A DNA stretch of 8,550 bases. It comes from Eubacterium sp. (GTDB lineage: Bacteria; Bacillota_A; Clostridia; Lachnospirales; Lachnospiraceae). The DNA lies in contig JAILEL010000434.1 in NCBI GenBank assembly GCA_024687845.1, positions 1 to 8,550 of the forward strand, written 5' to 3'. Positions 1 through 6,003 of this stretch are shown here, piece by piece; the stretch's first letter is position 1, and each line of letters starts with the position of its first letter. The position numbers and the translations under genes were made by a program. The notes beneath the pieces are model-generated. The model did no database searches. It was given only the letters and a program-made list of their open reading frames with translations, and was not told the origin of the DNA.

Positions 1-896
1 TTTTCAAGTGTAGCAAATATAGGTCCAACTACCATAAATGTAACAAGTGCTGTAAGGAAAACTGTTGTAATTGGAACTACGAAAAGATCAATCATTTCAG
101 GCACATGCTTATGCAGCCATTTTTCAATCTTACTCATAAACCAGATTGCTATCATAACCGGGATTACATGTCCCTGATAACCATGTCTTGATATTGAACC
201 AAGAATATAATCGCCTATTTTAATATTTCCAAAAAGATTCCATGTTGGAATCACACCAGTTTCAATTCCGAAGAATGAGTTAATAGCTTCTTCACTACCT
301 ACATTCCATCCATTCAACAGTCCCGTATGAACCATCATAAGGCCGATAACCGCTGCAAGAAATATATTTGCTCCAAATACTCTTGCTGCACTGACAGCTA
401 CAATAACGGGAAGAAATGCGAATGCTGTATTTGCAACCATATCGAGAAATGCATACCAATCTGTACTTGCAAATGAAGGAATTGCCTTTCCAAGTGCCTC
501 TACTACGCCCATCATAAGACCGGATGCAACAATGGCCGGAAGGATAGGTACAAATACATCTCCAACTGATTTAAGTGCTCTCTTCCATGCTGGCTGCTGA
601 GCTGCAGCTGCTGCCTTTACGTCGTCCTTGGTAGCTGCTGTCATTCCCGTAACCGCAAGGAATTCATCATAAACTTTATTAACTGTTCCTGTTCCAATGA
701 TGAGCTGGAGCTGTCCGTTATTCTCGAACATTCCCTTAACACCATCGACATTTTCCAGAGCAGACTTATTAATCTTTCCATTATCCTTGATTACAAGTCT
801 GAGTCTGGTTGCACAATGTGCCGCCTGAGCAACATTATCCCTGCCACCTATGTTGGCAACTATTTCCTCAGCGCACTTTCTGTAGTCCAGTGCCAT
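1..896 (-). CDS. scrA: PTS sugar permease EIIBC, probably sucrose-specific (3' partial)
   Basis: Membrane permease of the Glc-type phosphotransferase system; it imports a sugar and phosphorylates it. The visible 298 residues start at an ATG preceded by a perfect AGGAGG (905-910), 8 bases away. Residues 1-85 are the EIIB domain, with the phospho-accepting Cys28 in CATRLRL and the motif GTGTVNKVYDEF. An Ala-rich linker (about 88-105) leads into EIIC, which has hydrophobic spans near 112-134, 150-170, 176-192, 243-258 and 270-295. GLMMVHTGLLNGWNVG and GYQGHVIPV resemble sucrose and trehalose EIIC proteins. I favour sucrose because of the WNLFG segment, the stretch after GYQGHVIPV, and the amylosucrase and fructokinase nearby; trehalose or another glucoside is possible. 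The C-terminus, and any fused EIIA, lies beyond the left edge. It is the last visible gene of the module and has its own promoter and operator. Confidence 0.88.
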   Translation of the reverse strand, partial: MALDYRKCAEEIVANIGGRDNVAQAAHCATRLRLVIKDNGKINKSALENVDGVKGMFENNGQLQLIIGTGTVNKVYDEFLAVTGMTAATKDDVKAAAAAQQPAWKRALKSVGDVFVPILPAIVASGLMMGVVEALGKAIPSFASTDWYAFLDMVANTAFAFLPVIVAVSAARVFGANIFLAAVIGLMMVHTGLLNGWNVGSEEAINSFFGIETGVIPTWNLFGNIKIGDYILGSISRHGYQGHVIPVMIAIWFMSKIEKWLHKHVPEMIDLFVVPITTVFLTALVTFMVVGPIFATLE

Positions 897-904
897 GTTA
901 CCAT

Positions 905-910
905 CCTCCT
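905..910 (-). promoter_or_regulatory. Shine-Dalgarno site of the PTS permease gene
   Basis: The minus strand reads AGGAGG, a full match to the anti-Shine-Dalgarno complement, 8 bases before the ATG at 896-894. It fixes the permease start and is the strongest ribosome site in the window. Confidence 0.85.
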
Positions 911-930
911 TTTGATGTTTGAAAAAATAT

Positions 931-944
931 TGTAAACGATTTCA
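931..944. promoter_or_regulatory. CpG-centred operator of the permease promoter (LacI-family or CcpA cre site)
   Basis: TGTAAACGATTTCA is an imperfect 14-bp palindrome with a central CG, as bound by LacI/GalR-family proteins. It also fits the cre consensus TGWAANCGNTNWCA. It begins about 5 bases after the predicted transcription start of the permease, a position suited to repression. A close relative (4 differences or fewer in either orientation, 2 in the best) lies at 4805-4818 before the amylosucrase gene. Whether the local repressor, CcpA or both bind cannot be told from sequence. Confidence 0.75.
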
Positions 945-954
945 ATGTGTTTAC

Positions 955-983
955 ACTATATCACGTTAGTTTCAAAATGTCAA
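955..983 (-). promoter_or_regulatory. Sigma-A-type promoter of the PTS permease gene
   Basis: On the minus strand a perfect -35 TTGACA (983-978) is followed by a 17-base spacer and a -10 TATAGT (960-955), 5 of 6 to consensus. The predicted start of transcription is near 948. The -35 box lies within the last codons of the upstream HAD gene and the spacer ends exactly at its TGA. The permease can therefore be transcribed independently of the upstream genes. Confidence 0.72.
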
Positions 984-1779
984 ATGCTTTTGCAAGCCCA
1001 TTTTCAGTTACTGAAGGACAAACCATATCAGAAACATCCTTTAGAGCCTGAGAACCATTTTCCATACATATACTGGTTCCTACAGTTTCAATCATTTCCA
1101 GATCATTCATGCTGTCTCCAAATCCATAAGTATCCTCGATGGAGACACCAAGATGTTCTGCAACCGCACGTACCCCCTTTCCTTTATCATATTCAACACT
1201 TAAAAGTTCACCATTTATAAGACTCTGTTCCACAGATTCCTGTACTATAAATCTGTATCTGTCACCAAGCAGTTTCTTAGTTTCATCAAGCTGTGATATT
1301 TCACTGCACATGATTACAATCTTATAAATAGATGAACCATCATATTCTTTCATCGGACGAATCCCAAGACTTGCCTCAATAGCTTTACGCCATCGCTGAA
1401 GTTCACTATTTCCACCTGATTGTTGCTCCATGAATTCACCTATGCCTTCATCGCACCAGGAACCGCCTTTAGCTTCGATAGTACAATATACTCCATTTTC
1501 GTGAAGACTTTTAAGTGCCATATCTCTATCTTCATTTGTCATAGGAGCATCAATTATCACATTATCACCAACAGTTACATAAGTTCCACCGCTCCCTACA
1601 ATTCCATCAAATCCATAAACAAGAAGAGGTTTCAACATATCCAGATTGCGTCCTGTGCATAGAAAAACTTTATTTCCCTTCGCCTGAGTTTTTCTTATAG
1701 CAGCAAGAGCACTGTCTGGAGGTACATTTTCACCTGGTACCGTAAGCGTACCATCAATATCAACAAAAATCAGTTTCAA
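961..1779 (-). CDS. HAD-IIB (Cof-type) sugar-phosphate phosphatase
   Basis: Cytoplasmic haloacid dehalogenase-superfamily phosphatase, 272 residues, the usual length for Cof-type members. Motif I is VDIDGT with nucleophile Asp7 and acid/base Asp9; motif II has Thr42 in CTGRN; motif III has Lys199 in YDKGKG; motif IV is GDSMNDLEM with Asp222 and Asp226 for Mg2+. Residues about 80-195 form the C2-type cap that sets specificity. I chose the TTG at 1779-1777: it lies 9 bases after AAAGGGGGT and gives the family-typical start KLIFVDIDGTL. An in-frame TTG at 1800 precedes that ribosome site and is unlikely. The start is one base past the repressor stop, so translation is probably coupled. The substrate is unknown. 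Because HAD-IIB includes sucrose-phosphate phosphatases and the gene sits beside a sucrose-type PTS, a disaccharide phosphate is a reasonable guess; a general sugar-phosphate role is the alternative. Confidence 0.88.
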   Translation of the reverse strand: MKLIFVDIDGTLTVPGENVPPDSALAAIRKTQAKGNKVFLCTGRNLDMLKPLLVYGFDGIVGSGGTYVTVGDNVIIDAPMTNEDRDMALKSLHENGVYCTIEAKGGSWCDEGIGEFMEQQSGGNSELQRWRKAIEASLGIRPMKEYDGSSIYKIVIMCSEISQLDETKKLLGDRYRFIVQESVEQSLINGELLSVEYDKGKGVRAVAEHLGVSIEDTYGFGDSMNDLEMIETVGTSICMENGSQALKDVSDMVCPSVTENGLAKAFDILKLT

Positions 1780-1780
1780 A

Positions 1781-2764
1781 TCATATCGACCCCCTTTCAA
1801 TTATCTGGTATCCAAGCTTAATGTTGCTGACCGGAACATCTCCTTTCTCTGATTTAATTAATTCCATCAGCACTTTTACCGCTACCACTCCGCACTCCTC
1901 AAAATACAGCTTAACAGTAGTCAGCTGTGGATCTGAAATAGTATCTGCCCAGGAGTTTCCAACCCCTGTTATACTAACATCCTCCGGAACTTTTCTTCCA
2001 CTTTCCTTTACTGCCTTCATAGCTCCATGTGCAATAGTATCAGTAGCACAAATAATTCCATTAATATCAGGATAATTTTCAAGCAGTTTTATAGCTGCAT
2101 TATATCCACCCTCTAAAGTATAATCAGATATTCCACGAATCAGCTTTTCAGAAGCTATCCCTGCTTCTTCTAACCCTTTTTCAACCCCTCGTCTTCTTGC
2201 CTGCCCAACTGCTGCATCTTCTTCATCAACGCCAATATAGGCGATTTTATCTCTTTTTTCCAACATTAGCTTCGTTATTTCTTTCATGGAGTGTACATCA
2301 TCATGATATACTGAAGGTATGCCTGTAAAACTCTGCCCAGTAACGACTATAGGAACTACGGAATTCTCAATGGCACTCTTCAAATGCGGTGTCATCACGG
2401 TTCCCATAAGTATTATCCCATCCATACCGGCTTTCTGCATGGATTCTATATACTGAACTTCCTTTTCCTTTTCTCCATCAGTACATCCAAGTATAAAAGT
2501 ATAGTCCTTTTTCCTGAGACCATTCGCTATTCCTGTCATAATCTGTGACATAGAATCCGAATGAATATGTGGTACAATAACGCCAATCTGACCACTTTTT
2601 CCTGTTCTCATAGTCTGTGCTAATGCATTTGGAGTGTAGGAGTTTTCTTCTACCACTCTTCTTATCTGTTCTCTCTTCTCATCACTAAGAGATCCACCAT
2701 TAAAGTATCTGCTTACTGCTGCTGTAGAAACTCCTGATAGTTCCGCAACTTCCTTAATAGTCAT
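1781..2764 (-). CDS. LacI/GalR-family transcriptional regulator, probable sugar-responsive repressor
   Basis: DNA-binding repressor of 327 residues, full length for the family. Residues 2-23 form the helix-turn-helix (MTIKEVAELSGVSTAAVSR), followed by YFNGG. The hinge segment near 44-65 (TPNALAQTMRTGKSGQIGVI) leads into a periplasmic-binding-protein-like effector domain with the family signatures CATDTIAHGAMKA and DPQLTTVKL. I start at the ATG at 2764-2762, 9 bases after AGGTGA; an in-frame GTG at 2773 sits right against that ribosome site and is rejected. The gene lies between the amylosucrase and HAD genes in the same orientation. It is the obvious candidate to bind the paired operators at 931-944 and 4805-4818. 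Its resemblance to ScrR-type regulators suggests sucrose or fructose as effector, which is inferred from context. Confidence 0.9.
   Translation of the reverse strand: MTIKEVAELSGVSTAAVSRYFNGGSLSDEKREQIRRVVEENSYTPNALAQTMRTGKSGQIGVIVPHIHSDSMSQIMTGIANGLRKKDYTFILGCTDGEKEKEVQYIESMQKAGMDGIILMGTVMTPHLKSAIENSVVPIVVTGQSFTGIPSVYHDDVHSMKEITKLMLEKRDKIAYIGVDEEDAAVGQARRRGVEKGLEEAGIASEKLIRGISDYTLEGGYNAAIKLLENYPDINGIICATDTIAHGAMKAVKESGRKVPEDVSITGVGNSWADTISDPQLTTVKLYFEECGVVAVKVLMELIKSEKGDVPVSNIKLGYQIIERGSI
1789..1797 (-). promoter_or_regulatory. Shine-Dalgarno site that fixes the TTG start of the HAD gene
   Basis: The minus strand reads AAAGGGGGT, one base from AAAGGAGGT, 9 bases before the TTG at 1779. It lies inside the last codons of the repressor gene, which suggests translational coupling, and it rules out the TTG at 1800. 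Confidence 0.7.
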
Positions 2765-2773
2765 ATCTATCAC

Positions 2774-2781
2774 TCACCTCT
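2774..2781 (-). promoter_or_regulatory. Shine-Dalgarno site that decides the repressor start
   Basis: The minus strand reads AGAGGTGA, ending 9 bases before the ATG at 2764. The alternative GTG at 2773 abuts this site with no workable spacing, so the ATG is chosen. Confidence 0.65.
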
Positions 2782-2811
2782 GTTTTTTAATTATGTTCAT
2801 AGTTTGATTTA

Positions 2812-2829
2812 ATTATACGCTTAATTATA
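2812..2829 (-). promoter_or_regulatory. Possible weak promoter of the repressor gene (two TATAAT boxes)
   Basis: The 88-base gap between the amylosucrase stop and the repressor start has two TATAAT hexamers on the minus strand (2829-2824 and 2817-2812), each within a copy of TATAATTAA, 12 bases apart. No good -35 box was found at 16-18 bases; the best, TGAATA at 2852-2847, is poor. The region is very AT-rich, so chance is a real possibility. I see no strong terminator after the amylosucrase gene, so read-through into the repressor gene is likely. Confidence 0.3.
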
Positions 2830-2852
2830 TAGTTTATCTCTTAATATATTCA

Positions 2853-4721
2853 CTACTTATAAACTGTCAACAACCATACAAAACCATATGCCGGAACACC
2901 AACAGCCTTCGCCTCTTTTTGTTCACCAGTAATCAGATCAGTATAATTTTCTATTTCATTTACCCACGCTGTTTCATCATTTTCACAAAAATTAAATAGC
3001 GCAATTAGTTTTTCACCCTTATAGTATCTTCCAATACCTAAAATATGATCATTCCAGGTTTCAACTATCCAGGTATCTGCTGCATTTTCAAATACTCTGT
3101 GACTACTTCTGATTTGTGTCAGTTGATGTATTCCATCATAGATTAACTGCTCTCTGGTTCCTTCTTTCTTGCGTCTATCTACACTCTTCCAGTCAAGACT
3201 GCCTCTATGAAGATAGCGACTATCCTCTCTCTTATTTGGATCATCATGATATGTATAATCATTTAACTGACCTATCTCGTCTCCGCTATAAAGAACAGGA
3301 ATTCCGCTCTGAGTCAAAAGAAATGCATGAAGCATAAGATCCAGTCTGATGTATCGCTCAAGCTTATCAGCCCTATGTTCGTATTCAGCAGCTTCTATTC
3401 CGGAAAGTGAAGCTGTTGTTCCACAAAGCCTTGCATCACCAAGTCTCGGATCATCATTATACAGCTCACCTCTGCTGTCGCTTCCATACCAGGCGCCCTT
3501 TAGATAATCATTTAAATATTTTTTATGTGGAACCTCCTGCATTCCAAACTGCTTAAGAAAATCATAATCAAGTCCCCAGCCGATATCATCATGACACCTG
3601 AGGTAATTTAGAAATACATACTGCTTTGGAAGTGCAAATACTGTTCCGAGCTGATGTTTCAGAAGTCTTATATCCTTAGTAGCAACAGTGTGCCAGGTAC
3701 TTGCCATAGTTGTTACATTATAAAGCATGTGGCATTCAGGCTTTTCGACTGAACCAAAATATGGAACAACCTTAGAAGGCTCCATTACTACCTCTCCCAA
3801 AAGAAGAGTTCCCGGACATACAATACTTGCAGCTATTCTCATAATACGAACAAGGTTGTGTACCTCTGGCAAATTACGACAGGTTGTGCCTAAAGTCTTC
3901 CAGATATAAGGAACTGCATCAAGTCTGATTATATCGACACCCTGATTACATAAATAAAGCATATTTGCAGTCATATCATTAAATACAACAGGATTGTAAT
4001 AATTCAGATCCCACTGATATGGATAGAAGGTGGTCATAACAACCTTGCCTGCTTCTTCACACCAGGTAAAATTCCCCGGAGCAGTCTGAGGAAACACCTG
4101 TGGAACAGTCTGTTCATACTGACTTGGTATGTCCCAGCCATCAAAGAAAAAATATCTGTCCTGATATTCCTTTTCTCCTGCTCTGGCTCTCTTCGCCCAT
4201 TCGTGATCTTCACTTGTATGATTCATTACAAAATCAAGGCATACACTTATGCCTCTACTGTGACAATCCATTGACAGATCTGCTAGATCTTTCATCGTTC
4301 CAAGCTTCGGCTGAACTTTCCTGAAATCAGAAACTGCATACCCACCATCGCTCTTTCCTTCAGGACTTTCAAGAAGTGGCATCAGATGAATATAATTAAC
4401 TCCACACTCTTCTATATAATCCAAATGTTTTCTGACACCCTTCAGATTACCGGCAAAACAGTCAGTATACATCAGCATTCCGAGCATATCATTACTTGCA
4501 AACCAATCATCCACAACTGCTCTTGCTTCATCCATTTCCTTAAGATCCTTACTTCTATCCTTATAAAAAGAATAAAGCATTTCTATAAAATAATTCAAGG
4601 CCTGATCATCATTATTATAAAGCTCAAAATATAACCATTTTAGCTCATCATAATAGACATCAAGCCTCTCCTCAAAGGTTTTATCCCATTTTTTATTTTC
4701 ATTCATCACGTTTGTCCGCAT
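2853..4721 (-). CDS. Amylosucrase-type GH13 (subfamily 4) glucansucrase
   Basis: Amylosucrases transfer glucose from sucrose onto an alpha-1,4-glucan and release fructose; close relatives mainly hydrolyse sucrose. This protein has 622 residues (Neisseria polysaccharea enzyme about 636) and no signal peptide, so it should be cytoplasmic. It has the helical N-terminal domain (1 to about 75), the TIM barrel and a C-terminal beta domain (about 545-622). Predicted catalytic residues are nucleophile Asp268 (IIRLDAVPYIW), acid/base Glu310 (LLLGEVV) and transition-state Asp378 (RCHDDIGW). Further GH13 signatures are DFVMNHTSEDHEW (163-175) and SGDEIGQLND (479-488). Asp125 (DGGYAV) and Arg502 (DSR) match the pair that closes the sucrose pocket in the Neisseria enzyme, from memory of that structure. 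The ATG at 4721 follows AGAGG by 7 bases. It leads the left module behind its own promoter and operator. Polymerase versus hydrolase activity cannot be decided here. Confidence 0.9.
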   Translation of the reverse strand: MRTNVMNENKKWDKTFEERLDVYYDELKWLYFELYNNDDQALNYFIEMLYSFYKDRSKDLKEMDEARAVVDDWFASNDMLGMLMYTDCFAGNLKGVRKHLDYIEECGVNYIHLMPLLESPEGKSDGGYAVSDFRKVQPKLGTMKDLADLSMDCHSRGISVCLDFVMNHTSEDHEWAKRARAGEKEYQDRYFFFDGWDIPSQYEQTVPQVFPQTAPGNFTWCEEAGKVVMTTFYPYQWDLNYYNPVVFNDMTANMLYLCNQGVDIIRLDAVPYIWKTLGTTCRNLPEVHNLVRIMRIAASIVCPGTLLLGEVVMEPSKVVPYFGSVEKPECHMLYNVTTMASTWHTVATKDIRLLKHQLGTVFALPKQYVFLNYLRCHDDIGWGLDYDFLKQFGMQEVPHKKYLNDYLKGAWYGSDSRGELYNDDPRLGDARLCGTTASLSGIEAAEYEHRADKLERYIRLDLMLHAFLLTQSGIPVLYSGDEIGQLNDYTYHDDPNKREDSRYLHRGSLDWKSVDRRKKEGTREQLIYDGIHQLTQIRSSHRVFENAADTWIVETWNDHILGIGRYYKGEKLIALFNFCENDETAWVNEIENYTDLITGEQKEAKAVGVPAYGFVWLLTVYK

Positions 4722-4804
4722 ATATTATCCTCTTATTAAATATTTATAAATGTTCTTCATATTCATCGCAAATATTCAAATCATTGCCATTTTTGTAACT
4801 CCGT

Positions 4805-4818
4805 TGTAATCGTTTTCA
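4805..4818. promoter_or_regulatory. CpG-centred operator of the amylosucrase promoter (LacI-family or CcpA cre site)
   Basis: TGTAATCGTTTTCA is a 14-bp imperfect palindrome with a central CG. It begins 6 bases after the -10 TATAAT, so it covers about +1 to +14 of the transcript, where a bound protein would block initiation. Compared with the reverse complement of the site at 931-944, only two bases differ. Both fit TGWAAWCGWTTWCA and also the cre consensus. Confidence 0.78.
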
Positions 4819-4824
4819 TTTACT

Positions 4825-4853
4825 ATTATAAAAAAAGTACCTGCAAAGTGCAA
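4825..4853 (-). promoter_or_regulatory. Sigma-A-type promoter of the amylosucrase gene
   Basis: On the minus strand the -10 is a perfect TATAAT (4830-4825), 17 bases after TTGCAC (4853-4848), which keeps the TTG of the -35 consensus. The predicted start near 4818 leaves a leader of about 97 bases before the ATG at 4721. The -35 box lies inside the stem-loop that ends the upstream fructokinase transcript. Confidence 0.7.
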
Positions 4854-4856
4854 GTA
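4830..4856 (-). terminator. Rho-independent terminator after fructokinase
   Basis: On the minus strand TACTTGCA, loop CTT, TGCAGGTA forms an 8-bp stem with one G-T pair (4856-4838), then C and seven Ts (4836-4830). It lies about 72 bases past the fructokinase stop. Eight Ts also follow the stem on the plus strand (4857-4864), so it could work both ways, but no plus-strand gene ends here. It separates the right and left modules. Confidence 0.78.
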
Positions 4857-4928
4857 TTTTTTTTATTCATTTGTTTATGTTATGTAAACTAAAACCATTC
4901 ACTGTTGAACAGACTCTCAAAACTTAAC

Positions 4929-5894
4929 TCATACCCGACTCTTTATCAATGCATCAATCTCTTCCTTATCAGGCATTACACGAAGCGCTCCCTTTCTAGT
5001 TGTGATGATGGAAGCCGCTGCATTTGCAAATGTCAGCATCTCCTTCTTTTCATTTTCATCATACTCTCTAAGTCCATGTTCAAGCACAAAGTGAAGAACA
5101 CCTGCACAAAAGGTATCGCCCGCTCCTGTTGTTTCAATAGTATTCTCCTGAATAAATGGCATAACTGTAACTTTTCCATTCTTCTGATAACAATTACTTC
5201 CATCGCGCCCCATAGAAACGAGAATCATTTTGATATCAGGATATTTCTCCCAAAGCTTCTGAACTCCACCATCAAAATCCTCTATTCCTGTAAACCAAGT
5301 AATTTCATTATCAGAAATCTTAAGAATATCGCACATGCTCATCCCATATTCTATTTCTTTTTTTGCTGCATCAAGTGATTCCCATAATGGCTCTCTAAGG
5401 TTCGGGTCGAAGGAAATAATAACTCCAGCTTCTTTCGCAATTTTTAAAGCCTTAATTGTTGCAGATTTTACCGGTTCCGAAGTCATGGATAGTGAACCAA
5501 AATGGAATATTCCGACATTTTTTATGAGCTCTTCATCTATCTCATCTTCACTCAGCATCATATCAGCACCCGGGTTTCTGTAGAAGGAAAAATCTCTGTC
5601 TCCATCCGGAAATGTATGAACAAACGCAAGTGTTGTATGAATCTTCTTATCTAAAACAAGTCCTTCAGTTCCTACTCCAACTTCCGTTAATGCATCTGAA
5701 AGCTGTTTTCCGAACATATCATCGCCAACCTTACCGATAAATGCAGTGCTATGTCCCAGCTTCGTCAGCATGGCAAGAACATTGCAGGGAGCTCCACCGG
5801 GATTTGCTTCCATTACCGGATTCCCCTGAGAACTTACACCATTATCTGTAAAATCAATAAGTAATTCCCCAAGTGCAACTACGTCTTTTCTCAA
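4929..5894 (-). CDS. scrK: Fructokinase, PfkB/ribokinase family
   Basis: ATP-dependent cytoplasmic sugar kinase expected to make fructose-6-phosphate from fructose. From the chosen start it is 321 residues, normal for the family. Numbered from the in-frame GTG at 5903 (subtract 3 for the chosen start), the first PfkB signature is NPGGAPCNV (34-42) and the second is ETTGAGDTFCAG (257-268) with catalytic base Asp263. GKVGDDMFG (57-65) and FDPNLR (165-170) match bacterial fructokinases. I prefer the TTG at 5894-5892, because the GTG at 5903 overlaps the ribosome site AAAAGGGGTGA, while the TTG is 8 bases beyond AGGGG. The gene is last in the right module, before the terminator. It can recover fructose from the amylosucrase and from a mannose-fructose isomerase. 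Another ketose or nucleoside substrate is possible but less likely. Confidence 0.88.
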   Translation of the reverse strand: MRKDVVALGELLIDFTDNGVSSQGNPVMEANPGGAPCNVLAMLTKLGHSTAFIGKVGDDMFGKQLSDALTEVGVGTEGLVLDKKIHTTLAFVHTFPDGDRDFSFYRNPGADMMLSEDEIDEELIKNVGIFHFGSLSMTSEPVKSATIKALKIAKEAGVIISFDPNLREPLWESLDAAKKEIEYGMSMCDILKISDNEITWFTGIEDFDGGVQKLWEKYPDIKMILVSMGRDGSNCYQKNGKVTVMPFIQENTIETTGAGDTFCAGVLHFVLEHGLREYDENEKKEMLTFANAAASIITTRKGALRVMPDKEEIDALIKSRV

Positions 5895-5899
5895 TTTTG

Positions 5900-5910
5900 T
5901 CACCCCTTTT
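5900..5910 (-). promoter_or_regulatory. Shine-Dalgarno site that fixes the TTG start of fructokinase
   Basis: The minus strand reads AAAAGGGGTGA. The in-frame GTG at 5903 is part of this element, so initiation there is unlikely; the TTG at 5894 has normal spacing. Confidence 0.6.
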
Positions 5911-5928
5911 ATATATTTATAAGACTAT

Positions 5929-5956
5929 ATATTAATCACGCTCTAATATATATCAA
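5929..5956 (-). promoter_or_regulatory. Possible promoter before fructokinase
   Basis: In the 109-base gap after the GH43 gene, the minus strand has TTGATA (5956-5951), then 16 bases and TAATAT (5934-5929), or 17 bases and AATATA (5933-5928). The fit is moderate and the region is AT-rich. No operator like the two in the left module is present. Fructokinase may have its own promoter as well as read-through from upstream. Confidence 0.35.
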
Positions 5957-5988
5957 TTCTATCTGATACTTCTTGAAAACTTCTTTTA

Positions 5989-6003
5989 TTGATGTATCAT
6001 CAA
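5989..6003. repeat. Short perfect inverted repeat right after the GH43 stop
   Basis: TTGATG and CATCAA flank TAT, giving a 6-bp stem beside the GH43 stop codon (TAG, 6006-6004). No T-run follows on the minus strand, so it is not a standard terminator. It might mark or protect an mRNA 3' end; chance is also likely. Confidence 0.3.

Noticed and set aside
4905..5378. 157-residue plus-strand open frame opposite fructokinase
   Set aside because: It is antisense to a well-supported PfkB gene, shows no family motif and lacks a convincing ribosome site.
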